NCBI GenBank assembly: GCA_022393335.1
Contig: JAJEKB010000415.1
Location: 138,863-202,862, forward strand
Length of the DNA: 64,000 bases
Origin: Macrotrachela quadricornifera
Lineage: Eukaryota > Rotifera > Eurotatoria > Philodinida > Philodinidae
Direction of reading: 5' to 3'
A program made the position numbers and the translations under genes. The notes beneath the pieces were generated by a model. That model ran no database searches. It saw only the letters and a program-made list of their open reading frames with translations, and was not told the origin of the DNA. Below are positions 19,838 to 30,094 of the stretch, piece after piece. How positions within the stretch are numbered: position 1 is the first letter of the stretch; each line of letters starts with the position of its first letter.

Positions 19838-21166
19838 AAAATAAGAACATTTTGAAATGATCTGACTAAATAAAAATCACCGTTTGTTTGTTTTTTGTTT
19901 TATTCATTCACTTTATTTAAAACAATGTTGTATTCACTTTTTTTTTTTTCGTTTTGTTTTGTTTTGTCAATTGCTTATATACATGTATCTCTGTATGTAT
20001 ATGTTTATGAAAGAAAATAAGAAAAAACTTGTATACATTTTCTTTTCGTTTCGTTCCCTTCCTACTTATTTAGTTGCTATATCCGTTTTTCTTTTTTGTT
20101 TTTTGTGTGTTCAGAATATTTGCATGTATGTATAGAGATATACATGCATATTACATCCGGAAAAACAAACAATTTATAGATATGAAAGATTAATTTAGAA
20201 ATATTTAATCATAGATAAACAAAAAAAGTTTTTTTTTTTGTTTTTTTAGTTTTTATTAATTTAATTTGTTGATATCTAATAGATTTTAATTATTCTATTC
20301 TTTTTCCTTTTCTCTTTTTTTTTGTTTTTCGAATGGATTCATATTGTAAGTTTAAATATTTGATTAATCGAGATTTTAAGTATTGAACATATTTAAATTT
20401 TTTGACTTAAGTAAATTGTTTTTGTCGTATATAAAATGAAAGTAAGATGAATTATATATATTTTCATTAAATACTGTTGATTAACAATGATACAACACTG
20501 ACAGTTGTTTGAAATGGCTATTGCAATGACAAATAAGGTCCAAGCAATTCAAACTTTCAATGAAATTTTTTTTATGAATCTTTTTATATCTTCTCTCGAA
20601 ATGTGCTCAAATTTTCTATTTCGCTCTTTTTTTAGGTTTATCATCAAAAAATGAATATAAAAAAAGTTGTTAAATCGGCTATAGATTCGAAACTCTATTA
20701 ACGATGATGCTTTGAATCGCGTTGAATATAATACATATAAGTCAATTTTATAAACTTATCTATTTTTTTTACGTAAGTGATAAAGGCAAATATTTTATCT
20801 CATTTGACTTAACATACTATCAGTCAAAAAGTTGTGCATCGCTTTTTCTTTCCCTCTCTTTAGCGAGAGAAGTCATATTTACTTATACCATATGATAAGG
20901 AGAAAGGTCATTTTTTAAAGAAAATACTATTCTTCTCTTCAAATTACGTTAAAAACTGTTCACATAGATAAAAACTGATGGCAAATCGAATTAATATATT
21001 TTTGGAATATTCAGAGAATCTTTAAAGACTCTCTGTAAAGCCTTTACATGGAAAACTATAGTTTAAATAAAGGTACTTATAACATACGTCTGTCTTTAAG
21101 ATAATATTTCTTGTGGCTATACTAAGTTAGTTCAATCTGCCTACAGAAAATAAAAGGAAAAGATAA
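19838..21166. other. CHD4 3' region and intergenic DNA
   Basis: T-rich and low-complexity at first, likely the CHD4 3' UTR. Open frames such as the one near 19.9-20.1 kb are dominated by Phe, Leu and Tyr from poly-T and are not credible genes. Nothing else is recognised. Confidence 0.5.
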
Positions 21167-21424
21167 TTGCGTAATGCATCAGCTCGTCGCTGGTCAAATG
21201 TGAAAATTTCGGATTCAAAAGGCTCGGCTTATGATCTTGCTGAAATGTGCAAGTCAAAATGCGACACAAAATGTTTTAGTACTTTGATTTATATGTCGTT
21301 ACGTTTCTTTATCATTGAATGGGAAGATGTCGATGAGTATTTGAAGAGTAATGGTCTGATGACCACGCAAACGTCTCATAAATGGGCAAAAATATTTATC
21401 AGAGAAGAGCATGAAAGATTTTAA
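21167..21424 (+). pseudogene. Unidentified protein-coding remnant
   Basis: An 85-codon open stretch with protein-like composition (RRWSNVKISDSKGSAYDLAE, then LRFFIIEWEDVDEYLKSNGL). It has no ATG at its beginning: an in-frame TAA directly precedes it and no clear splice acceptor supplies an upstream exon. The neighbouring DNA has slightly higher G+C and includes a G+C-rich patch at about 21660-21690. I do not recognise the family. Because a hAT transposase fragment follows 0.4 kb downstream, it may be another piece of the same decayed element, or a remnant of a different gene. Confidence 0.35.
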
Positions 21425-21841
21425 TGTGATTTACAGTTGTGGACAAAAGTGTCGCGACACGGCAAAAAACTATCTAAATGAGAGTCCTTTGCTTCGACAA
21501 AGTTTTTATAATAAACCGACTTATTGGTATTGAAACATGGACTATCTTCTACCCATCGATGAAACTTATATTTGACAATTCCGACAGTGTTGCATTCAAA
21601 TTTCGGACTAAGATCAATCTTTCGCTTTGAAAATTGTACCACAGACCTATATTTCATCTACTGGGTGGACCGGGTGAGCGGCGCCTTCCCGAAAATATAC
21701 AGTTAATTTCGTAAAAATTCAAAAGGCATCTTTTCTTTGTTTCTTTTATTACTGTTGACCCTGATAAAGTTAAACCGATCTACTTTTTACATAGCTTAAC
21801 GAAATTGATCATATTATTTTATTCATCCTTGTCTTAAATTG

Positions 21842-22630
21842 ATGTTATTACGTTTAGTCGAAAGCAGTCATATTGATCATTGTCTTATTCACCAGCTTGA
21901 ACAATCAATGTTTGGTACACTGTTACGATTAGAAGAATTGAAAGACATCAATATTACTGATTATAAACAAATATTCGAGATTGTTAATAAATTAAAGATA
22001 TTAGCATCTAATAATCATAATCGTATAATACGTTCAACAACAAAAACAAATGAAATTAGTTTAAAACAAGTATTTAATGATACAATAGTCAAGTTTATTA
22101 ATAAAATCATATCAAATATAACAGTTCGATTTGAATCAAATGTGTTAGAATTTCTCAATTGTTTTCGTATATTTTATGTTTCTGAATTAACTAATGAACA
22201 ACATTATGGTATGAAAGAGATTGATATAATCAAACAACAATTTCCTAATGATTTTGATGATGATTTACTCACCGAATGGAAAGTCTTTCGAAAATATTTA
22301 TTAGCGCAAAAACAACAAGCATCAACAATTTTAACACAACGACAACAATGTATTAACCTAGTTAAAAATGGAATGTTAAGAGATACGTATCCACAATTAT
22401 CATTAGCTGCTGAAATATTCTTATGTGCACTAATCAATATAGCAACAGTTGAACATGATTTCAGTGCAATGAATAGAATATTAACTGATCTACGAAATCG
22501 TTTAGAAACAGAACATTTAGAACAATTAATGAGAATATCAATAGAAGAATCATCTGATTTAGATAATGATTTAAAAGACTTAATTATTAATTGTTGGAAA
22601 AGTAAAAAATTACGTAAAAATTCGGCTTAA
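21842..22630 (+). mobile_element. hAT-family transposase, 5'-truncated C-terminal part
   Basis: A 262-codon open frame starts at an ATG at 21842; the same frame is closed by a TGA about 30 bp upstream, so the N-terminal part is missing. The C-terminal half reads like the hAT dimerisation region: YPQLSLAAEIFLCALINIAT, then VEHDFSAMNRILTDLRNRLE and EHLEQLMRISIE. This is the form seen in ZNF862/KIAA1586-like proteins of hAT origin. The BED zinc finger and the first catalytic residues are not found upstream. No terminal inverted repeats or target duplication were seen around it. The retained part has no internal stops, so the truncation is fairly recent or the fragment is still under selection. 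Confidence 0.7.
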
Positions 22631-23526
22631 TTTAGATTTACTGTTTTCTTGTTAAAGTGTTTTTCTTTCAAATTGTTTTTTTCACATTGTTTGGAAATAG
22701 AACAAGTGTAATTGTGTGGTAAATAAAAATAAATAAGAGTTTGTGTGTTTTTTTCTGCCCAGTTTATCTACATGTTTGAGTACAGCGTTCTGAGCAGAAG
22801 ATCGAACTTCATTTTTCCAATACTATTATGAAATTAACAAATTCCACTATCTGTTACTATTACTATAGTATTAATACAAACGAATCATAGATTCTAGTCC
22901 TTCTGATTGATAAAACCTTACCCAAATTTTCTAGAAAAAATTACTAATTGAAGTAGATAGAAAAGTAAAAATTGACTTTTGACTTGGATTCTACATTTTC
23001 GATTACTTTTGGTCAAGTTTTGTAGAAAATGTTAGTAATTAATAATCAATTAATAATTAATTCGTTAAAATTGACCTCGGATTTGGATTCTTCGACCTCA
23101 ATTACCTATATAGACTAAATTTTTTTTCAGAAGTATTGATGAGCTTTTATTGATGTAGTGCATACTAAATTCTGATTGACTTGAAATGACAGCCAGACAG
23201 ACAGATTTTAGGCACCCTAACTGTCGTATTTAAACGCCGTATAATCCTTTCTTTCAGAAAAAAAATGTTCGTACACAATTAACCATTTAGTACTGTCATA
23301 AATCCTTCCCTATATAATATTCCTTATATTTAGATTTGAAATTTTGATTGAGATGGCATTTATTAATTATATTTACAATTAAATATGTAGGTCACTTTGT
23401 CGAAATTTTCCACTTATCATCAGTCTGCTATTTGACATACACGCAATCTGCATGTCACTTAGTTTTATTAAACAGCAAAAAAAAAGGAGAATATTTTCTT
23501 AATGTCAATCATAATCATAATGGTAA
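22631..23526. repeat. Intergenic DNA with a diverged tandem duplication of about 97 bp
   Basis: Around 22915-23015 and 23016-23110 two adjacent units share the same order of words: a TTTT-TAGAAAA block, then TTA-TAATTGAA/AATAAT, then AAATTGAC, then TTGGATTCT, then a TCGATTAC or TCAATTAC end. The units are well diverged. The motif CAGCCAGACAGACAG occurs nearby at about 23190. The remaining bases are featureless and include the probable 3' ends of the flanking units. Confidence 0.45.
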
Positions 23527-23847
23527 TTATCCCCATCGCATAGGATGATCTCCAGCGGGCTTTTCTTCTGAACCACCAGTGGGTTTCATATGTTGATAAG
23601 TGGATACACGAAACCATGAATTACGATTTGCACGAGGATAAAATAAAGACGATCGTTGAAAACGATTAACAGATGAAGATTTTGGATACATTAATAATGG
23701 TACATCATTATCTTCATTGCTATTATATTCACCATATAATGGATTATTCTTATCTTGATCAAAATTCGGACGATATATTGATGAACAAGAAATAAATAAT
23801 AGGAATGAAATAAGTAGACCAATTGAAAATAAATATGATGTTGACAT
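23527..23847 (-). CDS. Secreted small protein, candidate amidated neuropeptide precursor
   Basis: A 106-aa ORF begins at an ATG just after a TTACTTATTAG sequence on the minus strand. That looks like a splice or trans-splice acceptor, so a 5' leader exon or spliced leader is likely. The first 22 or so residues are a strong signal peptide (YLFSIGLLISFLLFISCSS). The mature part has single Arg sites (VNRFQRSS, FYPRANR) and ends exactly in HPMRWG before the stop. A C-terminal Gly next to the stop is the usual substrate for peptide amidation, which would give a -PMRW-amide. I do not recognise a known peptide family, and dibasic sites are absent, so this remains a candidate. It could instead be a small secreted or membrane-anchored protein. 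Confidence 0.5.
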   Translation of the reverse strand: MSTSYLFSIGLLISFLLFISCSSIYRPNFDQDKNNPLYGEYNSNEDNDVPLLMYPKSSSVNRFQRSSLFYPRANRNSWFRVSTYQHMKPTGGSEEKPAGDHPMRWG

Positions 23848-26800
23848 CCTAATAAGTAAAAAATAATAATAATTATATATACGTAAATTAAAAATAGGAA
23901 ATAATGAAAAATAATCGTTTACATATAAACTTATTGTCTTACTTTGAAAAACGTTTATTTTATCTATATGTCGATCGATTTGCTTTTAAAAATGAATGAT
24001 TATTAATGTAATATTATGAATACTCAAATATATGGTTAGTATAGAAATGAAATTATTGGCACTTGACTCCTACAGAAATATTTCTATCACCTGTCCCTCT
24101 CTATTCAACTATTTATTATAAATTGATAGATTTTCTTTCCTATCATTTCATATATATATATTAAATGATTTCCCATTGGATTTTTTTTCTATATGAATAT
24201 TTGATCAAATATCAAGTCATTTTTCATTTTTTAAAAAATATACTAAAATATTTGAATTGAATTGTATATAATAATATTAAATTAGAATAAGATTTTAGAA
24301 ACAAATTAGATTAGAAATATAAAATAATATACTAATACTCAATGAATATTTTTTTTATTAATGAATAAATTATTTCATATGTATCAGAAGATTTTAATAT
24401 TTAACAGATTTTATGAGTTACTATAAATAATTCTCTTGAGATAGTTTAATATCAAGTTGAGAACTATTCTAATTTACTATTATATACTATTTTATAGGTT
24501 TCACTAGGGAGTAAATGTTCATAATTAACCTCACATTTCATTGCTATCGGATATTATATTAGGTTTATTTTCTCATTACATACATCTGTTCTATCTAAGG
24601 AATACACAGAAATAATCTACTCCTATCTTGACATAATTTTTATTTTCTTTTAAATTTTTTTTAAATTAAGTTATTTACAATTTTTGTGACATTTCGCCTA
24701 ATGAGGAAGACTTTATCAAACATATAATGAGATGAAAAAGAAAATGACAGAAAAAACAGAACACATTATTTTAGACTAATAAGATCGTAATACGGACAAG
24801 GTTATAACTTGTCTAATCACAATTGCTACAGTCTTGTTTTCTGTATTAATATCGTATTAGTTTAAAATAATCAGTCTGCTCTGTTTTTTTCTGTTTGAAA
24901 TAGCCTTTCTTTCCAAACAAAAATCTGCATATATTTTATATAGTTACAAGTCATATAAAAATATCGGATATGCTGTTATAAAACAATTGAAAGTTATTTT
25001 ATCTTAATTATACAAATAAGAAATGATAATTAACTAAGTTATATAGTATATAAACAATATAAAAATTTTTTTTTTAGTATTAAAAAGAAAAAATAAATAT
25101 TCATACCGTTATATTGTAAGTTTGTATAAATTAAAAATAAAGAGTCAGACGAAGTTTTTGTTACGTGTATTATCAAAGAAAAAAAAAATTTTCTACTTGT
25201 AACGTTTTTTTTTCTTGTATCGATGAGAAGGATTTTGTAATTAAGTGTCAATAAGGAGGATTATTTGTAAGAAAATGATTACGTTGTTGAAAAACCGATT
25301 ATCTAATGTTGATAATTATGTAAATATGTCATTATGAATAAATTCTCTATTCTTGTGGTTGAGCTTATTTTCATAGTTATTTATATATTAAGAAAGACAG
25401 AGTATAATTCGTTTTCTATTAAATATTCCTTGCTTTTGACATGTAAGAATAAAAACTGTAAAAGCTACAAAATTCAATTAAAAATTTAATCCTATTTATG
25501 AAAAATGATGTTTATCGTAATTTATATACAAAGAAAAAGAAAATATCATGAGCCTTTTTTAATAATGTCTGCCGGCAAATTCCGCCCACACTTTTATAAG
25601 ATTTTCTATCGATAAATTTTAATTATGCTAGTTTTGTAGCTCTTATTCAGGTACCTAGGAAATCATATTTAGTTATGTGTTAATTACAGTGGAGAGGGAG
25701 TTCAAAATTTGTTTTTATCAATATATCTTTGCTGTAAACCTATTGTATTTTTGGTGAGCATTTTAGAAATTATATTTCTGATGTCAATGAAGTATTTTTT
25801 TTGTGTTTGAGATAAATTGGATAGAAGAGATTTGAAATCGTGAAAAACCTTATGCTAATCATCAATTGTCTTGAAAACTATACATCATAATCTAGTGATA
25901 TTTATTTTGTAAATAGATTTGAATGAATTCTACTGATGATTAAAATATCATATATTTCTTTGGGGAATTGTAGAAAGTTTAACCTTTGCAAATTAGTCTA
26001 AAATCTATTTCAGGTATAGGCACATTTTTATCATTTAGGAATTGAGATTACTATATGATTATAGGTTTGTATTTATATTGAAGGCAAATATAATTTTATT
26101 TATTTATCATTCAAAATAAAATATTCCGAGAACTGAAGAAATAAGTAGAATAATTCATTAGTTTCAATAATATTTTTTATTTCTTTATTCTCTTTGCAGA
26201 GTATTCTACATTGACTATTAATAATTCAGTGTACTGAAACTTTTGAACGTGTGTATTGAAATTAATATAGCTATGAAAAATGCATGAATAAGTGTCGAGT
26301 TAATTTGTTCAATAAGAGTTTTTGTTGATATCTAATTATCTAAATATCCGCTTTACGTTTATTTAACTATCATGAAGCTATACAAGTTTCATTTGAATAA
26401 CGTATGTTTCCTGCAGAACAAAAATACTAGGAAGTTATATTTATATGTTGGATTATGTTATGAAGGTACAAATCGGTAGTGTATCATAAATTTTACTGGA
26501 AAATATTGAAAAAGTAGAAAAACTAAATATATCAATGTTCTTATTTTTGCAATATGTTTTTTAGAGATATAATTCTCTTCTAAAAACCTTTTTTTACATA
26601 GATAAATTTTGACGGTCTATTCAATCGTAATAGAGAAAATTTTCTAAAATGCTGACAAAAAATAAAATAGGTATACAGGAAAAATTATATTGATAAAAAC
26701 AAATTTTGAACTGTCTCTGTTGGAATTAACACATAACTAAATAAAGACTATAGAACTATCAAAATTCAAATCTATTGACAGAAAGTCAATATAAAATTCT

Positions 26801-28311
26801 ATACATTCTCAGTTTTTTCAAAAAAAGCAAATTTCTTTGTTTTAATCAAGTAACTAATCACTAAACTATCTTTAACTTATTAAAAAAAGTTCATACTAAA
26901 AAAAAAAACTTGAACAGAATAAACTTTTTCTAAAACAAACTTATGCAGCTTCAATTTATTTATGAATGGAAGGTCGATTTTATAACTTATTCAGTAATTA
27001 GTAGCTGATAGATATTATAACGCATGAAATGAGAAAAGACATCATTTAATTGTTTCCATTTTTTTTTCACATAATAATATCTATTATTAAAATGCAGCCA
27101 TCAATGAATATCAGCATAAGCTTTTAAAGAGCTAATGAGTTTTTTTTTTGGATTTATTAATGTAATTCCAACATAAGTGATTGCATATTCTATAAAAATA
27201 TTCAAAAGTGAACAGATTCTACTTAGAATAAAATTATGCTTGAATTTCAACCACTGACTATTTTTGGTCTATATCTTGATCAAAACATAGATTAAAATTG
27301 TCATTATTCTTGTAATGAAAAATTTTTATCATTATTTGTACAAAAAAATCTATACAAAACACAAGTAGACAATGTTCTTTTGATAGATAAAAATAAGTTA
27401 AAGGAATTTTGTGCTATACTATATCAACAAAACTTTATGTGAAATATTTAAAAAAAACATCTAATTAGGAATATTTTTGCTTATTTGAAATACAAATTCA
27501 AGTTTTTTTCCTATGTTAATGAAATAATTGAAGTAAAATTAATTTTAATTGTCTCTAAATATCATTGATTTATACGAAAACGAAGGTTTGTGACATTTGT
27601 TTTTGATTAAAATATAGTAATGATTCTACAACAATCGTATTAACCTTCATCTGCTATAAAGCGCTGAAGGATAACAAGACCAATGCCTTTCCTATTAATA
27701 TTCTCGTAACTATATGTACATGTTGTATGGTATAATCTTTTTTTCTGTCTGCTCCTTTTTTTTTCTTTTATATGCATGTCTATTATACAATCTATAAGCG
27801 AATGAATAGATGTGTGAATATCAACAGAAAGAGAGAGAGAGAGAAAATATGTACAGAGTTTATGCAATAGGATAAGGCATCTCGAGCGACCACCCATAGA
27901 TAGAAAGCTTAATTGTATATTTCTCGAGAATTTTTCCATAGGATAAAAAAAGTAGAGAAGAAGGACGCTAGTTTTCTTGTTTAGATTGATAAGTAAACAT
28001 AGATATGCTGGAATGGAATAGATCTGGAAGATATACAATGATGCATCCATTTTCTTCTTCTTTTTTTTTCTTCTCTTTACATACAACTGTATCGTCACTG
28101 TTTGTACTAGCCATTTATTCTCCTTCTTTTTCTCTCTGTATCGGTTCGAGACTTGTCAATATATCGTCGTCGTTGTTGCCTTACCAAGTGTTCGTCGTTC
28201 TTCGATATAACCGCAAACGGACATAATAATATCTGAAGCAGCGACAGTGAGAAAAAGAGAAAAAAAAAAGAACAAACAACATATATACTCTTTTACTAAT
28301 AATAATACACG
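23848..28311. other. Long gene-poor intergenic region
   Basis: About 4.4 kb between divergently oriented genes. It is A+T-rich, with many short homopolymer runs. Open frames near 25.1 kb and 27.6-28.2 kb overlap low-complexity tracts on both strands and show no family features. The last few hundred bases hold short pyrimidine-rich and CGTCGT-type words and probably the promoter and leader of the IGFBP-like gene. No RNA gene was recognised. Confidence 0.5.
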
Positions 28312-29730
28312 ATGGCTACTCTTAGCATTTTAACATTATTTCTATTTACTGTTTTCTGTTCAACAGTTATTGCACAAAATAAACCATGTGAACCATGTGA
28401 TTCAAGCAAGTGTCCTTTGGTAATTCTAATAATTATATTTAATTTTTAGTTCTTTTTTTTACTTGAAAAATAATTGTATAATATTTATAGACTTTAGACA
28501 AAGAATGTCTTGCTGGATTAACACTTGATAGATGTGGTTGTTGCCAAGTTTGTGCTCAACGTGAAGTTAGTAAAATAATTCTATAGAAAAAAAACACATC
28601 TATTCATATTTCAATTTATATTTAGAGTGAGCTATGTAATCATCCAGAGGTCCCATCGAGCAAACAATATGAAGCATGTGGTGAAAATCTTCAATGCAAG
28701 TAAGTTATCTATCACATTAATTTAAAAAGACCTTAAAGCTGGTAAATTTGTTTCGAATATTTTTTATCAATAGATCGATTATACATAAGATTGCTAGAGG
28801 AGAAGTTTGTGTGATTATATGATATGAATATTTCAATTGAGATCATCTCGTTATTCGATGTTTCTCTTTTCAAAAATTAAGTGAAATATTAAAATTTTAC
28901 AGAAGATACATCTTTTTTCTTGATGAAGAGATGTTTTTAAATAATTATTAATAATTTTTTCTTTTATTAAATAGAATTCGCATGGATAATCGCGGAGTAC
29001 CTCGTGAAGCTCGCTGTGAATGTAATGATCAAGTTGAAATGTGTGGGTAAGTTGAAAAGTCCTACTTCTATAATAAAATCTATAAAAATCTATATTTTAA
29101 AAAAATAAGTTCGGATAGTAAGACCTATCGTAATTACTGTCATTTAATGGAATCAAGTAAACTTGCTAAAATTGAACAAAAACCAATTATTAAAGTTCTT
29201 AAACGTAAACCATGCGATTCAGGTAGATATATATTTATAAAATTCTTCTGTTCATTTTCTTTATTGTAATTTTTTCTTAGCACCCGAAATAACATTACCA
29301 CCAGTTAGTGTTTCAAATAAAACAGGAAGTAATGTATTTTTAACATGTGAAGCTGCTGGTGTACCATTACCTGTTGTTGAATGGGTTTATACAGCACAAA
29401 CAGGAAAACAAATTGTTTATCCAAGTAAATATATAAATTAAATAAAAAAAAAAATTAATATTTATGTTTAATTAATTAATTTAGCTGATGATGATCGTAT
29501 ATCAACATTAGTTCGAGGTGGACCTAATGCTCATGTTCTTACATCATGGCTTCAAATTCAATCATTACAACGAAATGATCAAGGTACATATACATGTGTT
29601 GCAAGCAATACATTGGGTAAAACTGAAAAATCCTGTACTGTCGCTGTTGAAAGTAAGAATATATACATATATTTTTTTTCAATTTTCTATATTGATAATT
29701 TATTATTATTTAGCAGGTCGGGAACTTTAA
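28312..29730 (+). CDS. IGFBP7-like secreted protein (IGFBP domain, Kazal-like domain, Ig domain)
   Basis: Exons 28312-28419, 28491-28565, 28626-28699, 28975-29046, 29110-29222, 29281-29424, 29485-29652 and 29714-29730 encode about 256 aa; all junctions keep phase. A signal peptide ends near residue 22. Next is an insulin-like growth factor binding N-terminal domain with the hallmark RCGCCQVCA and 12 or so cysteines. A Kazal-like segment follows (ECNDQVEMCGSDSKTYRNYC), then one I-set Ig domain (VFLTCEAAG ... DQGTYTCVASN). This order and length match vertebrate IGFBP7 and IGFBPL1 (about 280 aa), extracellular proteins that bind IGF/insulin-like peptides or matrix. The last exon adds only about five residues and its acceptor is a TAGCAG tandem, giving two possible ends. 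The gene converges with the OGFR-like gene 364 bp away. Confidence 0.87.
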
Positions 29731-30094
29731 ACAAATAGAATAATAAACTTATGTATTACTTTTTAAACTTTAAAATTAAAAAAAAAAAGACAACCATTTA
29801 TATCCATATCAGCTGATTTGTTTGCAGTTTGTTAAAAGTTTTTTTTTTCTACTATCTTGTCATTCAATGTGTGTTTAAGTAGAGTATTAGGAAAAAGTTT
29901 TTTCTTTTTTTTTTGTATTATTCAACAATTCTTTTGCTTTTTATTTGTTTTGTTCATTTCTTTTAAACATATACAATTCATTGTCTTAATTAATCATTAT
30001 ATTTTATTGAAATAAGTGAGAAAAAAAAACGTTTTATTATTCTTGAAAAAATATAGTCGTTATGTATTATCACAGGTATTTAAATGTTATGAAT
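29731..30094. other. Convergent 3' spacer
   Basis: 364 bp between the stop codons of the IGFBP-like gene (+) and the OGFR-like gene (minus). T-rich and A-rich tracts here should contain both polyadenylation regions. No other feature is seen. Confidence 0.5.

Noticed and set aside
21421..21657. 78-codon minus-strand ORF between the coding remnant and the hAT fragment
   Set aside because: Composition is plausible but there is no recognisable family, and the other strand also reads partly like protein. Not enough evidence to call either.
27640..28226. Overlapping ORFs on both strands just upstream of the IGFBP-like gene
   Set aside because: Lys, Ser and Phe runs from GA/CT-rich tracts, no domain or splice support; more likely promoter and leader DNA.
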